Shown: in pieces, positions 37,329 to 45,680 of the stretch
Layout: each line of letters begins with the position of its first letter
Numbering within the stretch: position 1 is the first letter of the stretch
Assembly: GCF_000576305.1 (NCBI RefSeq)
Contig: NZ_BAVZ01000009.1
Location: forward strand, 142,486 to 206,485
Source of the DNA: Paenibacillus pini JCM 16418
GTDB taxonomy: Bacteria; Bacillota; Bacilli; Paenibacillales; Paenibacillaceae
DNA: 64,000 nt
Direction of reading: 5' to 3'
Notes under the pieces: generated by a model
Told to the model about the DNA's origin: nothing
The model's database searches: none
What the model saw: only the letters and a program-made list of their open reading frames with translations
Position numbers and translations under genes: made by a program

Positions 37329-38570
37329 ATGAATTTGCAGCCATATCGCAATAAAATGTTGGCATTTTTTCTCAACTTTATCCCGGGTCTCGGGCATTAC
37401 TATATGGGGAGAAAAGCCCGGGGGATCGTGTACCCCATGTTCTTTTTTGGAGGAATCCTGTTAGGATTTATGCTTTATGTAGCTAGTGGTAGAGAGGAAG
37501 TTGTTATGCTGACCGCTGTATGCGCCTTAATCCTGGCAGGGTTCAGTATGATTGATTTAATTATTTATCTCATTAGGGTACCGGCACAGCAGTCACAAAG
37601 CATTTCAAATCAAGGCTGGTCTGGGCATTCGCAGCCTCCTTACGGTCCTTACAGCTATCCAGAGAGCATATCTAATCCCAATGTCCATTCATATGATCAA
37701 TCAACAGGTGACCCAGGAACCTATAATGCAGATTACAATGCTAAACAAACGATGAACAATCATTTTAGCAATCCTGAGAGCGAACGATTTTTTACGATTC
37801 TACTTTCATTCATTCCAGGTCTCGGACATTTGCATATGGGACTTATGCAGCGTGGATTGTCTTTCTTGATCGCATTCTTCGGTTTAGGTACCGTTATGTT
37901 CTTTCTAACTGGACTTACGAGTCAATCGATCTTTATGTTATTCCTAGGTATTCTACCTATCATCTGGCTCTATTGCATGTTCGATGCTGTGCAGCTCATT
38001 CACCGTAAGCAAGCTGGAGAAGTTCTAATCGATCGTACGTTATTTGATGAAATGGAAGCGGGTCGTGAGGACGGTAAACGGAGTAAAGTAATGGCTACGT
38101 TGCTATCTGCATTCCCAGGTGCAGGACATATGTACCTCGGCTTACAAAAGAGAGGTCTGCAACTCATGGTCATTTTTCTAGGTAGCGTATATATCCTTGA
38201 TCTACTTCACTTATCTTTGTTTCTGTTCTTAATTCCTGTGATTTGGTTCTTCTCGTTCTTTGACGGAATGCAGCAGACGAGCCGATATGGCCGTGAACCT
38301 TTGGTGGATCGTCCAATCATCGAAGGATTAATCAATCATCAGCGATGGCTTGGAGTAGGGCTGCTTATTCTTGGAATCTATTATGTATCAGTAAATCTAA
38401 TTGTTCCCGTTCTAGATATTCGTTTTCCTGCCTTAAGAATTGATTACCGAGTCGAACGATATTTAAAAACGTTCCTAGTTTCCATTCTATTGATCTTTGG
38501 CGGTATAAAATTAATGACAGGCTCAAAATCCAGAACGAATGGGAAGGAGAAGCGTCATGGAAACTCATAA
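37329..38570 (+). CDS. Multi-pass membrane protein with three TM2-like repeats
   Basis: 413 aa, not a named family. The same unit occurs three times, each starting with a Pro-Gly-x-Gly-His motif: 'FIPGLGHYYMGRKARGI' (near 17), 'FIPGLGHLHMGLMQRGL' (near 160) and 'AFPGAGHMYLGLQKRGL' (near 260). Each is followed by two membrane segments. A Gln/Ser/Tyr/Pro-rich cytosolic or outside linker (about 87-150) separates repeat one from two. Two more segments end the protein. The GGAAGT site is only 3 nt from ATG 37329, so TTG 37335 could be the start. It is probably in the ECF sigma operon. Confidence 0.8.
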   Translation: MNLQPYRNKMLAFFLNFIPGLGHYYMGRKARGIVYPMFFFGGILLGFMLYVASGREEVVMLTAVCALILAGFSMIDLIIYLIRVPAQQSQSISNQGWSGHSQPPYGPYSYPESISNPNVHSYDQSTGDPGTYNADYNAKQTMNNHFSNPESERFFTILLSFIPGLGHLHMGLMQRGLSFLIAFFGLGTVMFFLTGLTSQSIFMLFLGILPIIWLYCMFDAVQLIHRKQAGEVLIDRTLFDEMEAGREDGKRSKVMATLLSAFPGAGHMYLGLQKRGLQLMVIFLGSVYILDLLHLSLFLFLIPVIWFFSFFDGMQQTSRYGREPLVDRPIIEGLINHQRWLGVGLLILGIYYVSVNLIVPVLDIRFPALRIDYRVERYLKTFLVSILLIFGGIKLMTGSKSRTNGKEKRHGNS

Positions 38571-39321
38571 TCCCGAAAGTGTACTGAAGCAAGAGGCAAA
38601 TTATAGACCTTCCATGTCGCCAGATCCCTCCATTTCAAGTTCAACTCCTCCCAGACAATGGAGAGTAGGAACCTTGTCCATGGGTTGCTCCTTGCTACTC
38701 ATTGGAGTTGTTACGCTGACATCCCAATGGCGGGGGGGCGATGTATTTGATATCGCGCTGAAATGGTGGCCAGCCATCTTTATCCTACTAGGTCTCGAAA
38801 TGACAAGCTATAGCTTATTCTTCAACCGATCAGGGAAAATGAAGTTTGACATACTGAGTGTATTTTTTGTAGGCATTCTTACCGTCATGTGCATAGGGTT
38901 CGCCGCTCTAAGTTCGTTAGGAATTGTGCAGGAGATTCGTAAAATAGCTGGAGGTACCGAGCAAACGATTCGACTTCCGGATTGGACAGAAAACGTGCAG
39001 CCAACTACAAAGCGAATGATTATACAAGGAGACCATCCGTATGCTGTCAAAATAGACAAAACAAGTGGTAAGGAAATGCATCTGATGGCTAGCTATCGGA
39101 CACGCAATGATGCAACTACTGTCGTACGAAATGCGGATGAGCTCATACAAGTTAAACAGGTCGGTGATACGATGTACATCATGTTTGCCGATCCGTCACA
39201 AGCTTCATTTTTTGAATCGACGAGTAATGCTCTTGATTTAACCGTTATTGTACCCCAGCAGCTAAAGGTTATCGTTCGCGACAACCAAGGTGCGGTATAT
39301 GAGAACAATAATAGCCAGTAA
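38557..39321 (+). CDS. Membrane protein with extracytoplasmic domain (LiaI/LiaF-like N-terminal membrane part)
   Basis: 254 aa. After a Pro/Ser-rich N-terminus come three membrane segments ('MGCSLLLIGVVTLTSQW', 'WWPAIFILLGLEMTSYSLFF', 'ILSVFFVGILTVMCIGFAAL'), with 'LKWWPAIFILLGLE' typical of LiaF-TM-like envelope proteins. The C-terminal half is a beta-rich outside domain. ATG 38557 lies within the end of the preceding gene behind AAGGAGAAG (14-nt overlap). Likely an accessory of the sigma/anti-sigma module (inference). Confidence 0.75.
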   Translation: METHNPESVLKQEANYRPSMSPDPSISSSTPPRQWRVGTLSMGCSLLLIGVVTLTSQWRGGDVFDIALKWWPAIFILLGLEMTSYSLFFNRSGKMKFDILSVFFVGILTVMCIGFAALSSLGIVQEIRKIAGGTEQTIRLPDWTENVQPTTKRMIIQGDHPYAVKIDKTSGKEMHLMASYRTRNDATTVVRNADELIQVKQVGDTMYIMFADPSQASFFESTSNALDLTVIVPQQLKVIVRDNQGAVYENNNSQ

Positions 39322-39355
39322 CGAAGTATCAGTAACGAAGTATCAGTAACGAAGT
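39316..39355 (+). repeat. Tandem 14-bp direct repeat, almost three copies
   Basis: CAGTAACGAAGTAT occurs at 39316-39329 and 39330-39343 and as a 12-nt partial copy at 39344-39355. The first copy contains the stop codon of the upstream gene. Confidence 0.9.
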
Positions 39356-39360
39356 TATAT

Positions 39361-39407
39361 AAAAATAGCCCTGCAGTGCCTTCACAAGGCGCTACGGGGC
39401 TATTTTT
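39361..39407. terminator. Bidirectional terminator between convergent units
   Basis: AAAAATAGCCC and GGGGCTATTTTT enclose further paired AGTGCCTT/AAGGCGCT bases. A5 and T5 flanks serve both the plus-strand membrane gene and the minus-strand mtnB end. Confidence 0.9.
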
Positions 39408-39438
39408 ATTTAGAAGTATGGTCACCTTTACTATACAT

Positions 39439-40095
39439 TCAATTCGAGTTGCTTTTATTCAGCAAAAGACTCCGATATAAGTATTCAAAAATGAATTCGA
39501 AAGCTTCAAGATGTTTTTTAGCTTCAAAAGCGTTCTTGCCCCAAGCATAAATACCGTGGTTTCGTAGCAGTATGCCGGGTACAGCGGGATCTAGAACATT
39601 CTCAACAAGTTCAGCAATGGATGGAATATGTGCGAAATTGGGAAGAATCGGTATAGAAATCTCAGCATTTTCATCCCAAATGTTAAAAGCTTTAATGAGT
39701 TCGATGCCTTGAGCAGGAACAGCTCCGTTCTCTCCGAACCATTCACTAATCAGATTATTAAAAATGGTATGCACGTGGAACACGGCACCGCATCCCGTTA
39801 GACGATAAATTTCACAATGAATTAGCGTTTCGGCACTTGGTTTAAGATCTGTGGTTTCTGCCGGAGCTCCGGATTGATCTACGAATAAGAAATCCTCAGC
39901 AGTATGGACTGATTTATCTTTACCACTCGCTGTGATGGCAAAATGGAATTGGTCAGCTGTGAAATCTCCTACGCGCATAGAAAGATTGCCACTTGTACCC
40001 GGAAACCAGTTGCGGTCAGCAAACTGCTGTTTGATATTCCGTAGTTCATGTAATACTTGCTGTTTATGTTCAAGTTTGATGCTGGTGAAGCTCAT
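39439..40095 (-). CDS. mtnB: Methylthioribulose-1-phosphate dehydratase
   Basis: 218 aa class II aldolase-fold zinc enzyme. 'NWFPGTSGNLSMRV' is the N-terminal signature, 'AVFHVHTIFNNLISEW' holds the His-x-His metal ligands and 'GILLRNHGIYAWG' the third. ATG 40095 follows AAGGAGTGCTGTAAT. It dehydrates MTRu-1-P in methionine salvage. It is the last gene of the proBAC-mtnWXB unit and starts 1 nt after the mtnX stop. Confidence 0.95.
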   Translation of the reverse strand: MSFTSIKLEHKQQVLHELRNIKQQFADRNWFPGTSGNLSMRVGDFTADQFHFAITASGKDKSVHTAEDFLFVDQSGAPAETTDLKPSAETLIHCEIYRLTGCGAVFHVHTIFNNLISEWFGENGAVPAQGIELIKAFNIWDENAEISIPILPNFAHIPSIAELVENVLDPAVPGILLRNHGIYAWGKNAFEAKKHLEAFEFIFEYLYRSLLLNKSNSN

Positions 40096-40096
40096 A

Positions 40097-40774
40097 TTAC
40101 AGCACTCCTTGTTGTAGTTTCTTTTGCATATCCGCAATGATTTCATGAAAATCATTAAAAGGAACATGTGAGACACCGAGTTCCTTACATTTATCAGTTA
40201 AACTTGAACGGGAATAAACGAGGTCAGCAATTTGTGCTCCTTCAAAATCCGTTATGCTATCGCCAATGAGAATACGCTCATATTGATCTTCATCATATTG
40301 CCGAATTACGGTCGTTTTGCACATCCCGCACCCCTTATCACACGGAGGCTGACAAGGATGAGGCCATACGATGCGTATTTGTTCTCCGCTGAAATCAGCA
40401 CTGTTATAATAGATGTGATCTTTAGGTATGTCATAAGGTGCCAGAAGGGGATCAATGAAAAAGTCTATGCCTCCGCTAGTTACATTAAACTCAATTTGTT
40501 CCTGCTTTAGAAAAGTTAAAAACTCAGGAAATCCGTCGCGGATGCCCGCACGACTGAGCACAAAGCTAACGATGTCATCCTTCTGGTTAGAAGGTAGCAG
40601 TTCAAACATATCGCCAACACCTTCAATCAGGGTCGTTTCGCGTTTAACGATCTTTTCCATAATCGGTTCGTAGCCCTCTGGTTTAAAATGCTGCATGATT
40701 GCGACGATATTGTCTGATAATGTGATGGTTCCATCAAAATCGCAAAAGATGACGGGCTTCTTGCCGGATTTCAT
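40097..40774 (-). CDS. mtnX: 2-hydroxy-3-keto-5-methylthiopentenyl-1-phosphate phosphatase
   Basis: 225 aa HAD phosphatase. Motif I is 'FCDFDGTITLSDNIVAIM', motif II 'FNVTSGGIDFFIDPLL', and motif IV 'ILIGDSITDFEGAQIADL'. A cysteine-rich insert 'CQPPCDKGCGMCKT' is characteristic of MtnX. ATG 40774 follows GGGGGGAGAACG and overlaps the mtnW stop (ATGA). It acts after MtnW; together they replace the MtnC route. Confidence 0.95.
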   Translation of the reverse strand: MKSGKKPVIFCDFDGTITLSDNIVAIMQHFKPEGYEPIMEKIVKRETTLIEGVGDMFELLPSNQKDDIVSFVLSRAGIRDGFPEFLTFLKQEQIEFNVTSGGIDFFIDPLLAPYDIPKDHIYYNSADFSGEQIRIVWPHPCQPPCDKGCGMCKTTVIRQYDEDQYERILIGDSITDFEGAQIADLVYSRSSLTDKCKELGVSHVPFNDFHEIIADMQKKLQQGVL

Positions 40775-41994
40775 CGTTCTCCCCCCCAAGTATCGAGCGC
40801 CTTCTGAAGCTCAGGATGTCCAGCAGCGGCATAATCGGCTAGTGAAATTAATTTTTGCGCTGCTTCAATAGCTTGCACGAATGCTTTGCCCCCAGCTTCA
40901 GTCCCCATAGGGTGACCGTGTATACCACCACCAGCATTAATGACAACATCCGTTCCGAAATCGCGGATAATCATGGGTACTAGGCCCGGATGAATGCCCG
41001 CAGATGGCACAGGCATGCTTGTCCGCAATGGAAGCGTAGAAGACAATAGTTCATCACGGATAGCCATATTCTCTTCTTTAGGCATGGTCACAGAGCCGTA
41101 AGGCGAAGGGAAGAGAACGAGGTCCGCTCCAGCAAGGCGCATGAGCTGACCGAGTAATACGGAAGCCGAGATTCCATAATGAGGAGACGGATAAAATGCA
41201 CCAGCGAGTGCTGGATGAGCTGCAATAGGCACGTTAATTGCTGAATCACTACTTAATTCATGTAGCACATCGTAACCATAGGACAGTACATTGAATAGAA
41301 GAGCATTAGCACCCGCATCGATGGCTCGTAAAGCCTGCTGCCTTAAAGCAGAGGTAGGTCCCGTCAAATTAGCGGCATAGAGCAGCTTCTTACCGGTCTC
41401 CTTCTCTGCGGCTTCGGCTGCTCGCATACAAACCTCAACACGTTTCTCAATAGGAGTTAGCGGGTTGTCGAACAAAATTTCATCATCTTTAATCAGGTCG
41501 ACACCGCCAAGTGCTTGACGTGTAAACTGGTCACGTAGTTCATCCAAGTCAAGTCCTATTACAGACTTGAAGATACTCATGAGTAGTGGGCGATTATGTA
41601 CACCTAAACGATCTCGAATGCCCTTGATACCGAATTTTGGACCTGGGAAGGCGGACAAATACTCATCTGAGAAGCCAAGATGGTTAAGCTTGATTCGGCC
41701 ATCCATTGAAATTTTACCGAATACCGTTACGAGTAGAGCAGGAATATCTTTACTAAAGTTTACATCAGGATAAGCGATCGTAACATCCGCATATCGTTCG
41801 CCTGGCTGGACTCCTTCCGGCTCATGTACATAAACCTTAAGAACTTGTCCAAGATGCTTCTGCATGGATTCACGCTTCGCTTGTGGAAGCTCAGTCCAAC
41901 TGCCGACAGTCATGCCGACAGCGATGGATTCGGCTTTCTTATGAAAGTCGGCCTTGTCATCATAAAGGCGGTAGGTAGCTGTACAACTGCTCAT
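40771..41994 (-). CDS. mtnW: 2,3-diketo-5-methylthiopentyl-1-phosphate enolase (RuBisCO-like protein)
   Basis: 407 aa form IV RuBisCO-like protein. The carbamylated-lysine metal site is 'GGVDLIKDDEILFDNP' with Lys169. It keeps 'AHPALAGAFYPSPHYGIS' and the phosphate site 'VVINAGGGIHGHPMGTEAGG'. It enolises DK-MTP-1-P in methionine salvage. Its ATG overlaps the proC stop, so it is translationally coupled to a proline gene. No SAM riboswitch precedes it. Confidence 0.96.
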   Translation of the reverse strand: MSSCTATYRLYDDKADFHKKAESIAVGMTVGSWTELPQAKRESMQKHLGQVLKVYVHEPEGVQPGERYADVTIAYPDVNFSKDIPALLVTVFGKISMDGRIKLNHLGFSDEYLSAFPGPKFGIKGIRDRLGVHNRPLLMSIFKSVIGLDLDELRDQFTRQALGGVDLIKDDEILFDNPLTPIEKRVEVCMRAAEAAEKETGKKLLYAANLTGPTSALRQQALRAIDAGANALLFNVLSYGYDVLHELSSDSAINVPIAAHPALAGAFYPSPHYGISASVLLGQLMRLAGADLVLFPSPYGSVTMPKEENMAIRDELLSSTLPLRTSMPVPSAGIHPGLVPMIIRDFGTDVVINAGGGIHGHPMGTEAGGKAFVQAIEAAQKLISLADYAAAGHPELQKALDTWGGER

Positions 41995-42851
41995 GAAATT
42001 CCCTCCTTTAACGCGGCTCCCATTTCACGGGAACGTTCAGCACAGCGGTTGACAGCTGCAATCACGGTCTCAAAGAAATCGCCTTGATCAAGCGTTTCTA
42101 GCGCTGCTTGTGTTGAACCGTTAGGGGATGTAACCTTGGCACGTAGCGCTGATGGTTCTTCACCCGTCTGTTGAACCATTCGAGCAGCACCGAGAATGGT
42201 CTGTACGGTCAATTCCTTACATTGTTGTGGAGTCAGGCCACCGCGAATGCCAGCCGCCATCATAGCTTCCATCATGTAGTAGATATAGGCAGGTCCACTT
42301 CCGGAAATACCCGTTAGAATCTCCAATTTATCCTCTTCGACAATCGTTACAGTACCTACAGCGCTAAATAGATTCATAACATTGTGACGTTGTTCCTCAT
42401 TAATTTCCTTGGAAAATGAGGCTCCGGTGGCACCGAGTCCGATAGAACTCGACGTATTTGGCATTGTGCGAGCAACAGGTTGTTTGCGTCCAAGTAGATC
42501 CTGTATCGTACGAATGGTAAGTCCAGCGATGACGGAAATAATTAATTGATCCTCAGATAAGAGGGGACCGATCTCTCTTAATGCACTGGCAGCATCCTTT
42601 GGTTTCATGGCTAGAACAATAATCGGAGACTGTTTCAAAATCTCCAGCTTCGCCTCTGGATCATTGCTAGTGTTGATATTATAACGATGTTCTAATTCTT
42701 CAAGGCGGGCGTTGTTACTTCGGTTAATCATTGTAACATGTGTGGATTGTACGACAGCGCGTCCGATAAGGCCGCGTACGATAGCTTCCGCCATAGAACC
42801 GGCACCGTAGAAGGCGATTGGCTGTGAAATAAGGGTTTCTTGTTGACTCAT
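41991..42851 (-). CDS. proC: Pyrroline-5-carboxylate reductase
   Basis: 286 aa. The NAD(P)H motif is 'IAFYGAGSMAEAIVRGLI', 'VARTMPNTSSSIGLGATG' is the second signature, and the P5CR block is 'ILTGISGSGPAYIYYMMEAM' with 'LRAKVTSPNGSTQAALETL'. It makes proline from P5C. ATG 42851 follows AAGGAGGATTCACTC; longer in-frame starts lie inside proA. It begins 40 nt after the proA stop. Confidence 0.95.
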   Translation of the reverse strand: MSQQETLISQPIAFYGAGSMAEAIVRGLIGRAVVQSTHVTMINRSNNARLEELEHRYNINTSNDPEAKLEILKQSPIIVLAMKPKDAASALREIGPLLSEDQLIISVIAGLTIRTIQDLLGRKQPVARTMPNTSSSIGLGATGASFSKEINEEQRHNVMNLFSAVGTVTIVEEDKLEILTGISGSGPAYIYYMMEAMMAAGIRGGLTPQQCKELTVQTILGAARMVQQTGEEPSALRAKVTSPNGSTQAALETLDQGDFFETVIAAVNRCAERSREMGAALKEGIS

Positions 42852-42891
42852 GAGTGAATCCTCCTTGCCGTTAACGCCGGGAGTACCGGTA

Positions 42892-44139
42892 TTATCCGCG
42901 TATTTGTCCATTTCCATGGATCATGTATTTCGTAGTTGATAATGAAGGTAGTCCCATAGGGCCACGGGCGTGTAGCTTCTGAGTACTAATACCAATTTCG
43001 GCACCGAAACCGAACTCAAATCCATCTGTAAAACGAGTCGATGCATTATGATATACAGCAGCAGCGTCTACTTCTTGCATAAACCGCTCCGCAAGCTCTT
43101 GATCGGATGTAATGATACATTCCGAATGACGTGTACCATATTGGCTAATATGCTGCATGGCATCCTCAAGCGAGGATACGATTTTGACATTCAGAATATA
43201 GTCATTATACTCTGTCGCGTAATCCTCATCCGTAGCAGGGATAGCCCAAGGAAGCAAACGCAGGGTCTCGGGGCATCCACGTAACTCAACACCTACATCG
43301 CGAAGCTGCACACCTAGTGCCTCTAAATGATGCTGTGCAAAATCTTGATGTACCAGTAAAGTTTCCATGCTATTACAAACGGATGGGCGCTGGGCTTTTG
43401 CATTGATCGCAATCGCGCTTGCCATATCCGGTTGAGCCGTCTGATCCAGATACGTATGACAGATTCCAGCACCGGTTTCAATAACAGGGACAGTGGAGTT
43501 CTCAACAACATTACGGATAAGTGAGCTGCCTCCCCTTGGAATGACGACATCCAGCAGACCGTTTAACTTAAGCATTTCGTCCACCGAAGACCGATTAGGA
43601 TCTTCAATCAGCTGTAGTGCATCTGCCGGAATGGCTGAGGATGCAAGGGCAGCATGCATAAGCTCTACGATCTTACGGTTAGATGACAGGGCGGAGGAGC
43701 CACCTCTTAGTACGACGGCATTACCTGTCTTCAGACAGAGTCCAGCTGCATCAACAGTAACATTAGGACGGGCTTCATAGATGATGCCAATTACTCCAAG
43801 TGGTACGCGTATTTTCTCAATGTGAAGTCCGTTAGGGCGTTCGATTTGTTCTAACTTCTCTCCAATTGGATCGGGTAACCCAATGATTTGCTCAAGTGCA
43901 GACGCAATACCCTCAATACGTTGTGGATTCAAGGCAAGTCTGTCGAGTAGGGAAGGCGAAGTTCCTTGCTGCTTCCCACGTTCTAAATCCTCAGCATTAG
44001 CTGTGATAATTTCCTCTTGTCCTTGTCTTAGTGCATTTGCCATAAGCTGCAAGGCTTCATCCTTTTGCGTTGTACTCAGGCGATTAAGCACAGCTGCTGC
44101 GGCTTGCGCAAGCTCTGCTTTTGTTCTCACTTCACTCAT
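42892..44139 (-). CDS. proA: Gamma-glutamyl phosphate reductase
   Basis: 415 aa aldehyde-dehydrogenase-fold enzyme. The catalytic Cys lies in 'AQRPSVCNSMETLLVH', and 'PLGVIGIIYEARPNVTVDAA' and 'VIETGAGICHTYLD' are signatures. It reduces glutamyl-5-phosphate to the semialdehyde. It follows GAGGGGGCTATACCG and begins 42 nt after proB. Same operon as proB and proC. Confidence 0.97.
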   Translation of the reverse strand: MSEVRTKAELAQAAAAVLNRLSTTQKDEALQLMANALRQGQEEIITANAEDLERGKQQGTSPSLLDRLALNPQRIEGIASALEQIIGLPDPIGEKLEQIERPNGLHIEKIRVPLGVIGIIYEARPNVTVDAAGLCLKTGNAVVLRGGSSALSSNRKIVELMHAALASSAIPADALQLIEDPNRSSVDEMLKLNGLLDVVIPRGGSSLIRNVVENSTVPVIETGAGICHTYLDQTAQPDMASAIAINAKAQRPSVCNSMETLLVHQDFAQHHLEALGVQLRDVGVELRGCPETLRLLPWAIPATDEDYATEYNDYILNVKIVSSLEDAMQHISQYGTRHSECIITSDQELAERFMQEVDAAAVYHNASTRFTDGFEFGFGAEIGISTQKLHARGPMGLPSLSTTKYMIHGNGQIRG

Positions 44140-44181
44140 CGGTATAGCCCCCTCATGAACAGTTTTATGAAACGGTTAACT

Positions 44182-45285
44182 CTATAATAATGTAATCCAC
44201 TCGTCTCTGTGAATCACTTCAAGGCGATGGACACTGGATAGAATTTGAAAAACCTCGGTGCTGCTCTTGCCTAGAATTTGCTGAATCTGCTCTACATCAT
44301 AATTGACAATGCCGCGACCAAGTATGACTCCACGAGCATTCACAACTTCAACAACATCACCAGCATGAAAATGACCTGCTACGTTTTTTACACCGACGGG
44401 GAGTAAGCTGTGTCCATTATGAACCATTGCCTTTTCTGCACCATCATCCACCTGAAGAGTCCCTAGAGGAGTAGACATGAATCCAAGCCACTGCTTTTTA
44501 ACGGGTAACGAATTAAGATGTGTATCGAAATAAGTCCCGCGTCCCTGGCCATTTACAGCATGACTGAGATCACCTGGTTCAGATACTTTTCCTACGAAGA
44601 CCGGGACCCCCCCGCGTGTCGCAATTTTGGCTGCATCAACTTTAGAGCGCATGCCTCCTGTACCTAAGGATGAACCCGCGCCACCGGCGATAGAGTAGAT
44701 CTCTTCTGTAATATGTTCAATGTGATCAAAACGCACCGCATTCGGATGTTTGCGAGGATCACCTGAGTATAGACCATCCATATCTGTGAGTATAAGCAGA
44801 TGCTCAGCCTTGACCATGTTTGCAACCATCGCTGAGAGTGTATCATTATCACCGAATTTAAGCTCGTCTACAGAAACAGTATCATTTTCGTTAAAAATAG
44901 GAACAGCGCCTTGATTGAGCAATTCTTCAATTGTCATTACGGCATTATTCATACGTTGACGACTTATAAAGTCAGTACGTGTGAGCAAAATTTGTGCATT
45001 GATAATCCCATGTCCGGCAAAAGCCTCTTGATAGGCTTGCATAAGCAATGCCTGTCCAACGGCCGCCGCGGCTTGCTTCTCGTGCAGAAGCTTAGGCCTG
45101 AAGGAATAACCAATGGCTCGGAATCCTGCGGCTACTGCTCCTGACGTCACAAGCAGAACTTCATATCCATCACGTTTCAGATTTGAAATTTCATTTGCGA
45201 AGAAAGAAATAGCGTCACGATTGAGGCCTCCTTCGACAGAAGTTAGCGAACTGCTTCCGATTTTGACTACGATTCTGGATGACAT
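44182..45285 (-). CDS. proB: Glutamate 5-kinase with PUA domain
   Basis: 367 aa. The kinase domain has 'VVKIGSSSLTS', 'LLVTSGAVAAG', 'IFNENDTVSVDELKFGDND' and 'GTGGMRSKVDAAKIATRGG'. A C-terminal PUA domain starts near 275. It is the first step of proline synthesis. ATG follows AGGAAGTGATGAA. The gene is preceded by a T-box leader on the same strand. Confidence 0.97.
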   Translation of the reverse strand: MSSRIVVKIGSSSLTSVEGGLNRDAISFFANEISNLKRDGYEVLLVTSGAVAAGFRAIGYSFRPKLLHEKQAAAAVGQALLMQAYQEAFAGHGIINAQILLTRTDFISRQRMNNAVMTIEELLNQGAVPIFNENDTVSVDELKFGDNDTLSAMVANMVKAEHLLILTDMDGLYSGDPRKHPNAVRFDHIEHITEEIYSIAGGAGSSLGTGGMRSKVDAAKIATRGGVPVFVGKVSEPGDLSHAVNGQGRGTYFDTHLNSLPVKKQWLGFMSTPLGTLQVDDGAEKAMVHNGHSLLPVGVKNVAGHFHAGDVVEVVNARGVILGRGIVNYDVEQIQQILGKSSTEVFQILSSVHRLEVIHRDEWITLL

Positions 45286-45344
45286 TTCATCACTTCCTGT
45301 TCATCAAATCTCATTATTTTACTCCATATTTACATATCCATATA

Positions 45345-45640
45345 GGTAATAAAAAAACTTCCATCCTTTATTGTAAAGGACGAAAGTTTAGCTTCCGCGG
45401 TACCACCTTCATTGATGATTAGATCATCCGGCTTAAGCCTTGTAACAGAAGGCACTGTCCTACATATAGCAGGCCGTTCAGGGGTAGGATTCGGAAAGGA
45501 TTCGCGGTAAATTCTCTCAGCCCATGGAATTTACTCTCTAACTAGCGCGCATAGCCTATCGTACTGGTCCCATCAACACGTTTGAGGATTTCGACATATG
45601 GTTTGTAAGGAAAATTAGCTACCTTCACAATCCATGGATT
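45345..45640 (-). promoter_or_regulatory. T-box riboswitch leader of proBAC-mtnWXB (probable proline specifier)
   Basis: On the minus strand the T-box core AAGGTGGTACCGCGG lies at 45395-45409. The terminator follows at 45351-45388. Upstream is a Stem I with AGAGAG and GGCTGAGAGA (GNTG-type) features around a TAAATTC/GAATTTA distal stem. The likely specifier is CCT at 45486-45488, preceded by GAAT and followed by the expected purine A, a proline codon. The TGGT bulge suits a tRNA with discriminator A. It should allow transcription when uncharged tRNA-Pro accumulates. Confidence 0.92.
45351..45388 (-). terminator. T-box-controlled intrinsic terminator
   Basis: AACTTTCGTCCTTT / AAAGGATGGAAGTT form a 14-bp stem with two wobbles, a 5-nt loop and T7 on the minus strand. 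It is mutually exclusive with the T-box antiterminator. Confidence 0.9.
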
Positions 45641-45646
45641 TAAAAT

Positions 45647-45675
45647 AGAATACCACGTAAAAGATACCTTTGCAA
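45647..45675 (-). promoter_or_regulatory. Probable promoter of the T-box leader
   Basis: On the minus strand TTGCAA (45675-45670) and TATTCT (45652-45647) are 17 nt apart, beginning 5 nt after the mtnE stop. It is a moderate match in the right place for a leader starting near 45640. Confidence 0.45.
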
Positions 45676-45680
45676 AAAAA

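Noticed and set aside
39316..39355. CRISPR-like repeat
   Set aside because: Copies are adjacent with no spacers, only 14 bp long, and no cas genes are nearby.
42852..42917. N-terminal extension of proC
   Set aside because: These 22 codons lie over the proA end and before the AAGGAGG site that serves ATG 42851.
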